Shown here: positions 23,159-36,117 of the stretch, piece by piece
Layout of the letters: the number at the start of each line of letters is the position of its first letter
Position numbering within the stretch: position 1 is the first letter of the stretch
Assembly: GCA_003254925.1 (NCBI GenBank)
Contig: QANZ01021163.1
Location: forward strand, 32,937 to 96,936
DNA from: Chamaecrista fasciculata
Lineage: Eukaryota; Streptophyta; Magnoliopsida; Fabales; Fabaceae
Reading direction: 5' to 3'
DNA length: 64,000 bases
Notes under the pieces: generated by a model
Seen by the model: the letters and a program-made list of their open reading frames with translations, nothing else
Database searches by the model: none
What the model was told of the DNA's origin: nothing
Position numbers and translations under genes: made by a program

Positions 23159-25610
23159 ACTGACACATGTCANACTATGTTGAATGTTGAACAAGAGGAA
23201 TTTTTGCAAGATACGATCACTATTTACTGCCACATTTTCTATGTAGTAATCTTCCATAATTAATTAATTACTTGATTATGTATGTAATTTGAATCATTTC
23301 AGAAGTAGTTAGCTTAATTTTAACAAATATTTAATTTGGTTGAAGTTCATTATCTCTTGCTTGACACTGGAAATATTTTAGTTGAAAGAGTAACGTATAC
23401 ACACAACATTTTGCCAAAGTTTTGTTTCGTTTGGTTGAAATTAACTCGAAAGCGTAAAAAGCTTTGGTTGCCTTCATCGCAAACTGTAGGCATTTTGGAC
23501 AATGCTTTATTATGAAGGTAAGAATTGTAGCACTAAAAAACAAATAAGTACCCCCTATAACTAGAACACGTTCCAAAAACTATAAATGTACAGAATCAAT
23601 TACATTATAGAAGGCTAGCTAGTTGATATGCCAAACACAATTTCATCTTCTTTGGTCAGTGAGTAACTCAGTTTGGTATAGACAAAAACAGTTTCATTGA
23701 TCATCTCCTTCCATAGGTGCAATTTGGTAGGAAAGACTTAATGAGCAGCGAATTTTTCTACCTAATAAATTAATGGTGAAAGTATATTTTAGATCCTGCA
23801 TCATCATTATCCCTAATAAATTATATTATTGCAATGGGTAGAAAACTTATCCTTCTTGCTCTTCAATTCTTCCAGTTGAGATCTACAGATACAGTCATGC
23901 ATGCAGTATATATTGTGAGTGTGACTGAGACTAGAGCCTTCCAAAACTCAGTCACTCCGATTTTTGAATCTTGATCACCATATATACATACCAACTTAAC
24001 CTCAGATCAAATTTACCCCTTCTAGTCCAAGCTTCTTTTCCTTGTTTCCACCTATATTTTCCCACATTTCAATCTTCCTCAACCATATATATATGTTCCT
24101 ATTTATTCTTGCAGAAATGCCCTTACCCTTCAATATTCTTGTTTAAATAATGATTCTGGCACCTCTTCCTCTTCTTGTTCTCTAGTTACAAAATATACTA
24201 CCAAATTGTCACCATATATGTCCAAGAATCCAACAATGGTTAAGGGTAACCAAAGCCTTTTTCAAAGTGAAAAACTGATTACAAAAAGGAAGTCGTCAGA
24301 ATGCAAGAGACAAGTCACATGGCTTTTAAATGTGTAGTTCGTTTTTTTTTTTAGGCCTGATTTTGCATGTGTAGTTCAATCATGTTCAAACAATAGATCC
24401 ATCAATCCTCCCTTTGGATAAGGACTTAATTCTCGGGGTACTGAAATCGACCTACACTAGAAGGTAGCAAAGTATAGATTTTCCTTAAGAATAATCAAGA
24501 TTGCTAACCAAATTATTTAAAATTTATTTAGTTAATGTATTATAATTTATGTTCATTTCTTCCTTTTTGAGAATAAAGTTTGAGTAAATTGCTGCCCATT
24601 TCCAATCGCTAATGGTAACATTGCCGAAATCTGTCCAAAAAAACATATTTAACATACTATGACTATCCCTTGGTGAAAGACAATTTTTTAGAAAAATAAA
24701 AAATAAAAAATATTATTTTTTGGGATGACACATTAATGGAGGTCTTCAGCTTGGGGTTTAACAAAAGCCGGTGACGAACAAAGGGATAAGCAAAAACTAA
24801 TACAGATTATAAGAGAAGACGACAAAGAGTATTGGGATGATAATTTCACAGCAAAGACTGCAAGAGAGATATCAACTTGTTCCTTCTTCATCTAGCAATA
24901 TACTGACCATCATCGTAAGATCAGCCACTTGAGCAAAGCTATAAATTGAGACATATGCAGAATCCCCTAGGGGACACACAAGCAAGACAATTAGGACATA
25001 CAAGTAATCATTTTAGGCAGATTAAGACTTTACAATAAGAAATGGTTCTTTATATTATCTCACTTCGCCTTTGGAATATCCACCAATAAGAATAATATCA
25101 GATGATTATATAGTCCAAATGGCAGATATGATGGCCCTTGATCCAAGGATAAGGAGTAAACTACCTTTTTATTATTGTTTTTAATAGCATATCGAACATG
25201 TTTCTCTTAATAATATCGATTCATACCATATATATATAAATATATATCTCTCGAGCTTTTGTAGCTAATCCTATCATCTTTAAGTCAAGCACACTGAAGA
25301 TCGGCGTGGAACACTGAATGCCAAAAAAGCTTTATGATCACCTTTGTACAAATAAGCCAACCTTCGCTAGCCAGGCTAAGATAAGATTACTTATCTGCAG
25401 GATCAGTATATCTCATATCAAGACAACTATGCAATTCCAAGGTTTTTGGGTGAATAGAATAACCCATGAAAAGGAAAAGGATAAAACGTAAAAGAACAAC
25501 TTCAAGTCGGCAAAATACCACCCAACCAACACAAGAAAAGGGTGATCGCAAGTCTCAACTGGCATAAATATATATAAGCTTCTGAGACAAATAATTTGGT
25601 CATAAAACCA

Positions 25611-26162
25611 ATGGGGACCCGTGGAGAAAACAAGCTTACCTCAGATGTTTCAGCTGATCACAGTGTCTCACTTGACTCTCTCTCTTTTGTTGGCCTTGTT
25701 TCCATTCCATACCAAAATCCGAAACCCCCTCTTCCCAACCAAGAAAACAAGACAGACCCAGAATTTGAATTTGCCAGTACTAGACCAGACTTGAATGCTG
25801 CTGCCAATCCAACCAAGATAACAACTGCTGATCTGCTCATTTCCAATGGTCAACTTCAACCACAAGCACTAGCATTTCAATCAAGCCAGTCTTGGATCAC
25901 AAATCCTCACAGTTTCAGAGGTTCATTACAAGCAACTGATCACAGCAACAAGAGATCAACCGTGAAAACAGACAACAGAAAGCAATATGGGGAACTTCAC
26001 GATGCAAGCAAACCATCAAAAAAGGAGAGCACAAGGTCAAGGACAAGGTTTGGCGGGAAATTCTTCGGGTTTTTAAAGTCACCATGCCAAGAATGTCGTG
26101 CCATTAAACCAGGCACCATGGAAGCACAAACCACTGTAGGAGAAAATGCTAAAATATACTAA
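25611..26162 (+). CDS. Small uncharacterised plant protein, 183 residues
   Basis: The ORF opens at ATG 25611 (MGTRGENKLTSDVSADHS) and ends at a TAA. The frame extends upstream only to a TTG, so this ATG is the first one. It shows an acidic-aromatic motif DPEFEF at about residues 49-54, then a TTADLLISNGQLQPQ segment at about 72-86. These two in this order recall membrane-associated kinase regulator (MAKR)-type plant proteins. A basic Ser/Arg/Lys-rich stretch follows (about 134-155, with GGKFFGFLKSPC). There is no signal peptide or membrane helix. A TATA-like element lies about 35 bases upstream. Long low-complexity-free reading in one exon and protein-like composition argue that it is real; the family link is weak. 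Confidence 0.6.
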   Translation: MGTRGENKLTSDVSADHSVSLDSLSFVGLVSIPYQNPKPPLPNQENKTDPEFEFASTRPDLNAAANPTKITTADLLISNGQLQPQALAFQSSQSWITNPHSFRGSLQATDHSNKRSTVKTDNRKQYGELHDASKPSKKESTRSRTRFGGKFFGFLKSPCQECRAIKPGTMEAQTTVGENAKIY

Positions 26163-28168
26163 CATAGCATTTATTCTGTAAGCATTTGCTTTTTCCAAAA
26201 TCAGGATGTCATAGAAAACCTAGCTATTCTAGTAGAGTAGTTAGGGCATGCAAGAGACTTCGATTCAACACGAGTTCTTCAGTTACTGCAGGAATAACAT
26301 AAAACCAATGAAACCTAAATATGATTATTATATTTCGACAAAAGTACTCTTGGTACCCCAAAGTATGGGGTCAGTTTCAATTGTACCCTCAAAGTTTTTT
26401 GGGTCAATTACCCCAATCATTTCTTTTTTGTGTCAATTATACCCCCAATTTGGGGGTACAATTGACTCAGATATGAAATATTGGAGGTACAATTGATTAA
26501 AATATGAAACATTGGGGATATAATTGGCCAAAAAAAACTTTGAGGGTACAACTGAAACTGGCCCCATACTTTGAGGCTACCAAGAGAACTTTGGCCTTCT
26601 ATTTATTAGCAAACACAGATTAGGATGCTCTATTTTGAATTTATGCTAATCAGGCATATGGGTATTTTATTCTAAGTCTGAATTGACTATTTTTCTTGTT
26701 ACCCACTATATTTCCTTTATCAGTTCTGGATCTCAAACTCTGAAGTACGAAGTTCAACCTAGAAAACTATGGATCAAGGGCCTAGCAGTTGACACTTCTG
26801 CTTCAGAAGCAGAGCAGATTTCAGCAAACTCAAGTAAATAAATCAAACAGAATAACCTATTCCATATTCTTTTGTTTCTGGGCCAGTAATTGGAAGGTGC
26901 AGCATAGACACTTCATAGTATTCATGAGAAATAATACTACTCTCTGCATATACTATCCTTCTTCTGGTTCCATGGAAACCAAAAGGAATATGTGATAGGG
27001 TTAAGTATTAAGACAAAACTGCATTAATTATGAAGACACTGATTTTGCTTGACTCCTCTCTTAGTAGATAGGTAATTATTTAATAATCACTATAAATAAA
27101 TGGAAGGAAAGAAAAAGAATACTGGACAAGAAATTCTTTTAACCTTATAAAGTTTTATTTCAATGAATCATAAGGAGGGTTGCATTTTCACCAAAATGAA
27201 AAAAATCCAAAGACATTCAATCATCCAAATGCAACCGCAATAATAACAACCAATAGCATAGCAGCCAAATGTTAGTAGTCACTAATCAAGACAAAAGAAG
27301 AAAGAAATGAAAGACTAAATTGTACCCTAAATGAAATCAGAGATTGAACTAAAACATTGGAACTCTAGAGATATAATTACTCAATACCTATCTCTTCTCA
27401 CTTGTTATCTTGGGATAAAATTCAAAATGATAAAATCTACTTGTATATTGCTATGATGATCTTTTAAGTTAAAGTTCTACTCCTACATAGGGCAATGTTC
27501 CTTCTTGCAGAACACCTTTGGATTCCCTCAAAGCTGAAGTTATTTATAAGGAGTACAGAACTTATTGTAATAATACTTAATAATATGGTAAAGATTCGCA
27601 AACACATAAAACTCTTCCTCCTAATGACTCTCGCATTTTCCTGACTCAGACAATCCTCCTACGATCTATCTCTTCTGCAGGCTCCTTCATATTAATGCAT
27701 ATAGTCCTTAATGCCAATGCCATGGCACATGGCACAGCACCACATGTCGCAAATCGAAAATGGTACAGTGTGGCACACACCACATGAATATACAAGCAAA
27801 ATTTTGATTCTGGTCTGTTCTTTGTCTCTGATCACTCATTTTCCTTCCTCTCTTTATCATGCTCATTTCTGATTCCCCCACCCCCCCTCACAAGACTTCA
27901 TCTATGTCAGCATTCCTCCTTTTTTCATCCTTATTTCATTACGTCATCTAGAAAGAGCTGACCTTTTAAACCAAAAAACATACCTGTCTAAAGTCTAAAC
28001 CATAAAACACTGAAAAATTTAGTTTAGAACATGAAGTAAATATCTTGAAAGAGAAGTTGAAACATCCCCCATCAACTTCAACTATACAACATTCAACCAA
28101 ATTGTTCATAAATCAGGATCTCGCAAACTGATCCAAAACTGTACAACTGAGGTGTTTCAGGTAGCATA
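26163..28168. other. Spacer with one fold-back element, no gene seen
   Basis: The 3' flank of the 183-residue ORF and the 3' flank of the FES1-like gene. It holds the inverted-repeat element at 26341-26592; the rest is AT-rich spacer. Confidence 0.5.
26341..26592. mobile_element. Fold-back MITE, about 250 bp
   Basis: AAAGTACTCTTGGTACCCC at the left is inverted at the right end (CCAAGAGAACTTT). Complementarity continues inwards for about 100 bases with motifs such as TACCCTCAAAGTTTTTT, so nearly the whole element folds into a hairpin. No target duplication is visible and there is no coding capacity. Confidence 0.75.
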
Positions 28169-31100
28169 TCAAGACTTGCCATATTTATTGACATAAGCCT
28201 GCAGATAAGAAATATTTCTGTCAAATGGAGGGTAAATCATACTCAATCAACAATATCCATGTAATTCCCAGCATCATTGCTATCTACAAAAGTAAAATGG
28301 ATACTTACATCAACGAGCTTTGCGATTTTCAGCCGAGATGATGAAACATAGTGGATAACCATATTTGGGGTGGCTGGAACCTGGTGGGGCTGTAAGGTGC
28401 TGATGACCTTGTCAACTGATTTCTTAACTATTGTATTATGTGCATCCTTGCTGAGACGGCCATCATGCCAAGATGGTTTTAACAACTCTTTCACTAAATC
28501 TACAAGAGCCGCACGGAAAGTTTTTAGTCCTTTCATATCATTCTGCACCTCATCCATCTGAGAGTCAACACACATTTCATCATTTTTCTTAGCCCTCTCA
28601 ACTCTTCTCCTTTTATGCTCCAATCCTTCAACTTGATATCTTCCATCATACTCACTTTGTTCCTTTCCTGTTTTTGTAATATCTTCAATATGAAGGGTAT
28701 TCTCTCCAACACCTGTTTCATCGTTTTGGGAGTTTAAATAGGTTCTTGCTGTTGTCTCTGTTTCAGGAGCAAGAAAATCTTTTTCACAAGGAACACAATT
28801 CTTGTTTTGTTTATTCTCATAAATTCTATTGTGAGAAGATACAGAACTTTTTTCCTCGTTAATATCTGCTACCGTGTCCCCTTCTACAGCACACTCGCCA
28901 TATGTCTGCACCTGAGATGATGTATAGACAGAAGGCCCATCAATAAAAAAGGAAGCTTTCAAGGATCCATCTCCTATGTTGGGTATCTCAACACTAGGAT
29001 GAAAAGGGTCATACAGATCTCCAGGAGATGACATATTAGTTGGAGTAATAAAAAAGGATGGCCGAAAAGGTACAGAGGGCTCCCAATCATAAGAAGGAAT
29101 TTTTGTTTTATATCTAGTGGCAAATGGCAAAACTGCAGATGAACTGATTAGAGGTAACTCTTCCTGTTCTGAACCAGAGAGAGCGGATCTAGGAGGATGA
29201 TATTCTTTGCCACTGTTCAACAGTTTTTGAGCATCTGAAGTACTTGCACCAATAGACGAATTAAAAGACAATGAATATCCTGATGGGGCTGAAATTTGGT
29301 GAGACAATGGCATGCTTGTATTAGGAAGGTGAGTAACCGGGCCTGAATTAGGAGAATGACTCATAATTGAGGAAGAATATCTATTGTACATACGGTGGTG
29401 GCTTGGAATGGTAGCCAATCCCTCTACTGATGGTGGATAGGAAGAGAGGCTCATGCTGAAATAGTCGCTTGATGCATTAAACATAGATCTATTATCAGGA
29501 AGCAAGCTGGTCCTTGATGTCAAATTAGAGGATAAATCCTCTTTAGGATGCAATGGAAACTTTTGTTTATCTTGAGGTGGATGCAGTCTTGGGTTTGCTT
29601 CTTGCTCATCCTGGACGTTCTCTTTTGATGCTTCAGCATTATCTCTAAGACCTGTTACAGGAGAACATCTTTATTAGATAGAGTAGTGTAGATTCTTGGA
29701 CATCTTGGCTTTAGACGAGTTATAGATTTACCTTCCTCCAACTGAACTTCTCTCTTCCAATTTGAATTGACTTGGTCTCCTTCAGCTAGCTGGCCAGCAT
29801 TATTCTCACGATCTTTTATATGAAGAAACCTACATGAAGTACCTCTGATGCACCATCCTTTAGCAAAAAAACTGCATATAATTGCTGGCCGCTTGTTTCC
29901 ATCTTGTATCTCAGCACTAGGAGACACATTCCGAGTCCTCGTACCAGGGGAAGTACATCTGAAAAACCTAAAGGTTAAACCTAAGAGTAACTTAATATAG
30001 CATGGTTAAAAGTGGCGAACTAGCTTCCTTAAGAGGCATTAAGCCATGTAAGTTACACTTTGGTCATATGATAACTAAATGTTATAGAAAATACTAAACT
30101 ATGAAAACCAGACCTTGATGCTATTTGCTTCATTTCATCCCCAGATTGCATCTCCAACTGCTTAATTTGGTTCACAGAATTCTGAGTGTCAACATTAGCG
30201 TCCTCAAGAAAGCCTTCTCTCTGCTGGATGTCTGCAGCCATATCTTCTCCAATGGCACTGGATGACTTGGCTGTTCCAGAATCCATATTTTCAACGCCAC
30301 CTAAGTAAGCTTTGCTATCAGAATTTTGTTCAGTAGATCCAACAAGGTTTTTACTTAGTAAAAGGGATCCATTATGTTCAATATCAACATCTAATCTTTG
30401 ATGTTTATCATCTTCAGAAATAGCCACTATATTTCTTGAATCTGAACTGCTTGAAGTTACATTTTTCAGGAAAGAATCTTCCTTTTCTGTGGTTAGAATC
30501 TTGGATGAGTCATTCTTTTCCACAGAGACTGTACTAGGGTTTTCTGCCACTGGAGAAATTAACCTCAAGTTCCTCTCTTGCCCCTCAAACTCCATATGTT
30601 GGCTTGAATCTACAGTGGAATATAAAAGCTAAATGAAGAAATGACACAAAAGAATCCAGTTCTTTAAATTACGCCATACATGCAATAGTGTTACCTCCTA
30701 CAGAACAAATTATGGAAGACTAGATTATAGAACAAAACACTAGTCAAGTAGTCATAAAAAGCAAAGAGAATTTTGAACAAAGCAATTGATCGTAATCCAG
30801 CAGAAGGTCAACTTACAAGTGGAACTTGCCATCACAAGCTTTAGCTGTCTAAGAATGGATTTACAGAACAATGAAGGACTGAAGCCTGAAAAGTACAGGA
30901 GGGAAAAACCAACCAGACCAATCCTCTTAAGGGGAAATGGCTAATTAGCTCACTGGTTGTAGCCTTGGCTATTGCACAAATCAGCCCAGTTCAAGATTCT
31001 TTACTTAATTTATATGAATCATGAATACTTCAATCTTAGTCCTATAAAGACAAAGGTAAAGGTGGTGTGGTTGTCATGAGGAATGGTGAAAGACTATTTG

Positions 31101-32738
31101 GTGTGATATTGTCGATGATATAGGTAATTATTTGCAAAATAGGCCTAGATCATCAACTTAGGCCTAAATGAGGAAAACTCTTTATCACTATTCCTTTATT
31201 ACTAAACCAATCAAACATGTTTCAAGAGGGCACGAGAGTGGCACCCAAATCAAGCTATTAAACAGACTTGGTAACTTGACTCAGCTGAATTTGAAGCTTG
31301 ATTATATTGAATTCAAGCCTGTACCTGATGCTCAATAATTTATTCAAGCGATGTTTGAAAACACTAATATTCAGCTCTTTGGTATTGCCAGCAACTTGAA
31401 CTTGGCTCAAATGCTAGCCACAGCATTAAAAAAAAAAAAAAAAGCAGTTTCCTTGTATTATGAATAAAATAAAAATAAAAAATAAAGCCAACCATTATCA
31501 CGTGCAGAAATTAGTTTAATCAAAGCAGTTAATAGCATGCTATAGCTCAAATTGTAGCTTGTAGTGCAACAACAGTTTTGGGACCCAAACTGACCCAATC
31601 ATCAAACTAGTCTGAGTCTAACAGTTAGACTGCTTATGAAATTAAACCATTTTGACCTAGTAATTTGTAGAATTTAACATTCAAAGTTCAAACCAATGAG
31701 AAATGAGACACTATCCCATTTGTTATTAAACTCCAACCAATTTAGCGCACTATCTCCCCTACCGATCTCATTCTCTTCAAAACTACCAATCAAAACTCTT
31801 AATTCTCATGATAACATTGGCCCAAACATATTTTCTCATCCATCTCCATTTCAGAAACATACAAGGACAGAAAGAATCAATAGCAAACTCTGCAAATGGA
31901 CTTTTTAATCATCTCTCTACAAAAATTCTACTCTTAGCTTCCATGCAGTTCAAACTGGAGTTCTTTCTAGTCTCTTCCAATAGAAACCAAACCCCATAAT
32001 GTTTAACACCTCTTTGAGTCCTCGTCATTACCTATTCATTCCATCCCTTAAAAGAAAAGTAAAAAAACTGGAAAAATAATAATGAAGGGCCACAATGTCA
32101 TTTAAAATAAGAGATAAACACGCACATGGCATTTGCATCATAAAAACACATTGAATTTACAAAGCATTATACACAAACAAACTCAAGATCAATCAACATG
32201 TAAGTATACTACCAGAACGATATGCGATAGAGTCTCATAAAGTATGGAATCAAGATTTGTAAAAGATTATGAATAGTGGATAAAATCAGTAGTAGTTTAT
32301 GAACTAAGAACCTGGAGGATCTTTATCTGCACCTCCCGGAGGTTCTGACACCTTCAGGTTGTCCTCCGCTTTCTCTTCATCCCCTTCCTTCTCTTCCTCA
32401 TCTTCCCCTTCTTCATCCTCTTCCTCCTCTTCATCCTCTTCTCCCTCTTCCTCCTCTTCCTCTTCTACTTCCTCTTCTTCCTCTTTCTCCTCTTCCCCTT
32501 CTTCCTCCTCTACTTCCTCCTCTTCCACTTCTTCCTCATCTACTCCCTCCTCTTCCCCTTCTTCCTCCTCTACTTCCTCCTCTTCCCCTTCTTCCTCATC
32601 TACTTCCTCTTCTTCTACTTCTTCCTCTACTTCTACTTCTTCATATTCCTCTTCCTCGGGTTCTTCTGACTCATTGGCTTCAGCGTCTGAACCATAGATT
32701 TCAATAGATGGGTCGCTCTCCTCATCGGATAATGACAT
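28169..32738 (-). CDS. FES1: FRIGIDA-ESSENTIAL 1-like CCCH zinc-finger protein
   Basis: Five coding exons on the minus strand: 32738-32312, 30609-30114, 29958-29732, 29651-28309 and 28198-28169. GT-AG borders and phases agree, giving 840 residues. Residues about 15-125 are almost pure Glu with Asp, Val and Gly. A CCCH finger lies at C336-X7-C344-X5-C350-X3-H354 (RPAIICSFFAKGWCIRGTSCRFLH region). The C-terminus (LVDLVKELLKPSWHDGRLSKDAHNTIVKK ... KLVDAYVNKYGKS) matches the conserved tail of FES1. Family knowledge: Arabidopsis FES1 works with FRIGIDA to raise FLC expression and delay flowering; related tails occur in other CCCH proteins. The first intron (30610-32311) is long. The link between exons 1 and 2 rests on phase and splice sites only. 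The long frame continuing past 28309 to 28243 is intron read-through. Confidence 0.85.
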
Positions 32739-33792
32739 TGGTTTATAAAGATCCCACAGGCGCGATTGATGAGCTTGCGGCTACTGGGTACCCTTTCTGC
32801 TTTGACGCAGACACAGATAGGAATCTAATAACGCGTTGGGTATGCAAGAAAGTGTTGATTGTTCAGTTGACGGAGATCCCACCACTGCCGTCTCCGACGC
32901 GCGAGACGAACACCGTTTTCACTTTTCAGGACCCAGGCAGGGCGTGGCATTTGGAGCCGTAATCAAAACCCAAACCCACAAATTCCTTCTTTTTTTTTTT
33001 TGTTCTTTAACGTTTCTTGTGAATGATCCGATTCGCAGGATTATGGATCATCTTAGGTAAAACAGGGAAATATTTTTATATTATTAATATTTGGATTTAT
33101 TATGAATGTGATATTTTATTTTACATCATTCTAATTTAATAATTAAAATTGATTTGATAATGAATTTTAAAATAATTATGTTTTCCTAAATTCAGATTTA
33201 TTTATATAAAACTTGTGTATAGATAGTCATTAATTGAAATTTTAGTAATTTATAATTATAAATTAATAATTTTTAAGCATAAAAATTAACATAAAAGCTC
33301 AATAATTTGATTATTATAAATTATAAATACAATAATTATACATAAGTATTATCAATCATAACATTGAAAATAGTTTATCTAGAATATATATATATATATT
33401 ACCAATGGACATTTTTCTTAAAATAATTTATATAAATATTATAATTAATATATGTCTATTTTCTTAAAAAAATTTACACTTATTTTCAACCTCAGATTTC
33501 ATCCTTTCATGCTTTAACTCAAAAGTAAATTTTTAGATATTCATACATATTTTAAGAAAAATAAACTTATTTTTGGGTCCTCAAATTTGTGTTTTATTAA
33601 CAATTTAGTCCTTAAATAATAGAAATTAACAACTTGTCCTTTAATTATCACAATCAGACATTAATCCCCATTCAACTTGTAGAGTGAATGTGAAATGTCT
33701 ATGTGGTCTCATTAAATGTCCATGTGACTGCTAAAATTGATGGATAAAAAAATAGACACTACACTATTTAAAATGAAAATTCTTACAAAAAT
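32739..33792. other. FES1-like promoter and AT-rich spacer up to the gap
   Basis: Bases 32739-32960 are relatively GC-rich and probably include the FES1-like 5' UTR and core promoter. Short ORFs here on the plus strand show no family resemblance. From 33060 to 33792 the DNA is strongly AT-rich without features. Confidence 0.5.
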
Positions 33793-34421
33793 NNNNNNNN
33801 NNNNNNNNNNNNNNNNNNNNNNNNNNNNNNNNNNNNNNNNNNNNNNNNNNNNNNNNNNNNNNNNNNNNNNNNNNNNNNNNNNNNNNNNNNNNNNNNNNNN
33901 NNNNNNNNNNNNNNNNNNNNNNNNNNNNNNNNNNNNNNNNNNNNNNNNNNNNNNNNNNNNNNNNNNNNNNNNNNNNNNNNNNNNNNNNNNNNNNNNNNNN
34001 NNNNNNNNNNNNNNNNNNNNNNNNNNNNNNNNNNNNNNNNNNNNNNNNNNNNNNNNNNNNNNNNNNNNNNNNNNNNNNNNNNNNNNNNNNNNNNNNNNNN
34101 NNNNNNNNNNNNNNNNNNNNNNNNNNNNNNNNNNNNNNNNNNNNNNNNNNNNNNNNNNNNNNNNNNNNNNNNNNNNNNNNNNNNNNNNNNNNNNNNNNNN
34201 NNNNNNNNNNNNNNNNNNNNNNNNNNNNNNNNNNNNNNNNNNNNNNNNNNNNNNNNNNNNNNNNNNNNNNNNNNNNNNNNNNNNNNNNNNNNNNNNNNNN
34301 NNNNNNNNNNNNNNNNNNNNNNNNNNNNNNNNNNNNNNNNNNNNNNNNNNNNNNNNNNNNNNNNNNNNNNNNNNNNNNNNNNNNNNNNNNNNNNNNNNNN
34401 NNNNNNNNNNNNNNNNNNNNN
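33793..34421. other. Assembly gap (629 Ns)
   Basis: Continuous run of N. ORFs predicted across it are meaningless. Confidence 1.
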
Positions 34422-34600
34422 CTTCTTTATTTATAAAACAATTCCTTTTCAAAATACTTTAATTAGTATATTTGAAATTTGTTAAAAAAAAAAAAGAGAA
34501 GAATGATAAATTATTTTTTTCCCTCCAATCTTCAAATTTTCTCCGACAAAAATAAAATATATATATTAAACTTTTTAAATAAAGGAAGAAGTCCCGTAAC

Positions 34601-35486
34601 TTCGGCCTAGTTCATTTGCGCTCTGATTATAATCGTAATAAACATGTTTGTGTGTTTTTTTCTGATCAAATTATAATATTAATTTTTCATAATCAAACAC
34701 ACTCAATTACAATTATACCCCTATATATATACCTATAATTACCTATACTCTAATACATTCAATCACACATCACAAGGCTAAAATAGTAATTTATCTGAAA
34801 TGGTCAACTGATTATGTCAACGGTGAACTGAATATCAACTTGACAATGATATCAGGCCCGACGTTTGGTCCACCGATGCAAAAAATGGTTGACCGAATTT
34901 CAACCTAAGAATGTTATCAGGCTCGACGTTCGGTCCATAATGCAAAAAATGGTCGACCGAATACCTGAAATGAGCTACATTGAATTTTTGTTTTTCAGGT
35001 CCGAAGTGCTTTTTTACATTCTCTCTCATATGGTGCCACATGGTGGACCATTTTTTTGATAGTCTACCGAATGTCGGGGCCTGATTACTACACTTTAGTC
35101 CCTTTGGTCCACCATTTCGGAGGCAAAAATAGAATGGTCGACCAAACCAAATAAGCACCTCACAAGTTGCCTATGATTATAATCATATTTTCACAATTCC
35201 CAAGGCAAATAGTGACAAAATTTGTTTTTTTTAAAAGCAACAATTACATCCAAACACACTTTGATTATAATCAAATCACATTTTACTTTTTCCAACTTTT
35301 TCTTCCATTTCTACCCCCTATACAATTTATCAATTTCTTTACCCTTCTATCTACCAACCACAATCATTACATACTCATTTCAATAATTTTACACCAAATA
35401 ATCAACTTTCATCCAAACACCAATATACATATAATCAAATTTGATTATAATCAGATTTTATTATAAGCGTAAACGAACGGAGCCGA
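34601..35486. mobile_element. Composite inverted-repeat element with an inner hairpin insertion
   Basis: The left end TTCGGCCTAGTTCATTTGCG pairs imperfectly with the right end, which on the other strand reads TTCGGCTCCGTTCGTTTACG, and both are followed by GATTATAATC motifs. This outlines a non-autonomous terminal-repeat element. Between about 34800 and 35160 a distinct segment carries a 65-bp unit (ATCAGGC..GACGTT..GGTCC..GCAAAAAATGG) in two direct copies (from 34851 and 34916) and once inverted (about 35041-35092). No target duplication was found and nothing is coded. Confidence 0.55.
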
Positions 35487-36117
35487 AACCTCACAACGTA
35501 AAAACTAAAAAAAGGAAAAAAAAAAAAAGCTTTTTTATTTCTGGTAAAAAACATTATTGACCTCTCACATCACATGTTTACATCGGACGGTGTCACGGTG
35601 ATGACAAGAGTTATAAATTTATAGAGCCAAATTGCAGATAACCCCCTGAACTTTAGGGGTTTTGCGGAAAATCCCCTAAAATTTTACAAATAGAAGCCTA
35701 AATGCATTTTTGTAAAAAGAAAATTACTTATGAAAAGTTACAGTGAAATCAATGTCACATACACTCATACTAACTAAATTATATGATAATAATAGTGAAA
35801 AGGAAAGCACCTATGATCCACGCAACGATTCCGATACAGACCTAACCCATTTAATATTCTTACATCTTAAAAAAATCATAACAATACACTAATTGAATCA
35901 GGAATCACGGGACTACTAGTTGGAGAAATTTTAGTAGTATAGTAAATGCATTCTCAACTGCTAGTGTAGAATCATCGCAAAGTTCAGATTTCTTTCAGAC
36001 ACAGCCAAGCAAGCATAACTTTCTCTCTCTAGAAAAGCGAGCAACAATGAAGATATGATGTGAGAAAAAAAAGGGGAGGCGGCACAAGAGAGAGAAAACA
36101 GGATTCCCCATTCCACA
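35487..36117. other. RLP4 promoter region
   Basis: It contains a short inverted repeat, CCCCTGAACTTTAGGGG near 35642-35660, that resembles one end of a MITE without its partner. Then comes AT-rich sequence and the probable 5' UTR before the ATG at 36118. Confidence 0.45.

Larger units (their letters stand above)
22373..25610. other. Intergenic region with two single-N joins and GT microsatellite
   Basis: It contains the DRM1-like promoter (TATATATAT near 22458-22470, a GT-rich run at about 22414-22455), Ns at 22921 and 23173, and two perfect hairpins (23078-23158, listed separately). The remainder is AT-rich without a recognisable gene. A TATA-like ATAAATATATATAAG at 25564-25578 precedes the next ORF. 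Confidence 0.5.

Noticed and set aside
28243-28308. Extension of the FES1-like exon beyond 28309
   Set aside because: The family tail YVNKYGKS follows after a clean GT-AG intron at 28199-28308, so this is intron read-through.
32359-32697. 112-codon poly-Ser ORF
   Set aside because: Antisense of the Glu-rich FES1-like exon.
33712-34462. ORFs of over 240 codons on both strands
   Set aside because: They consist almost entirely of Ns.
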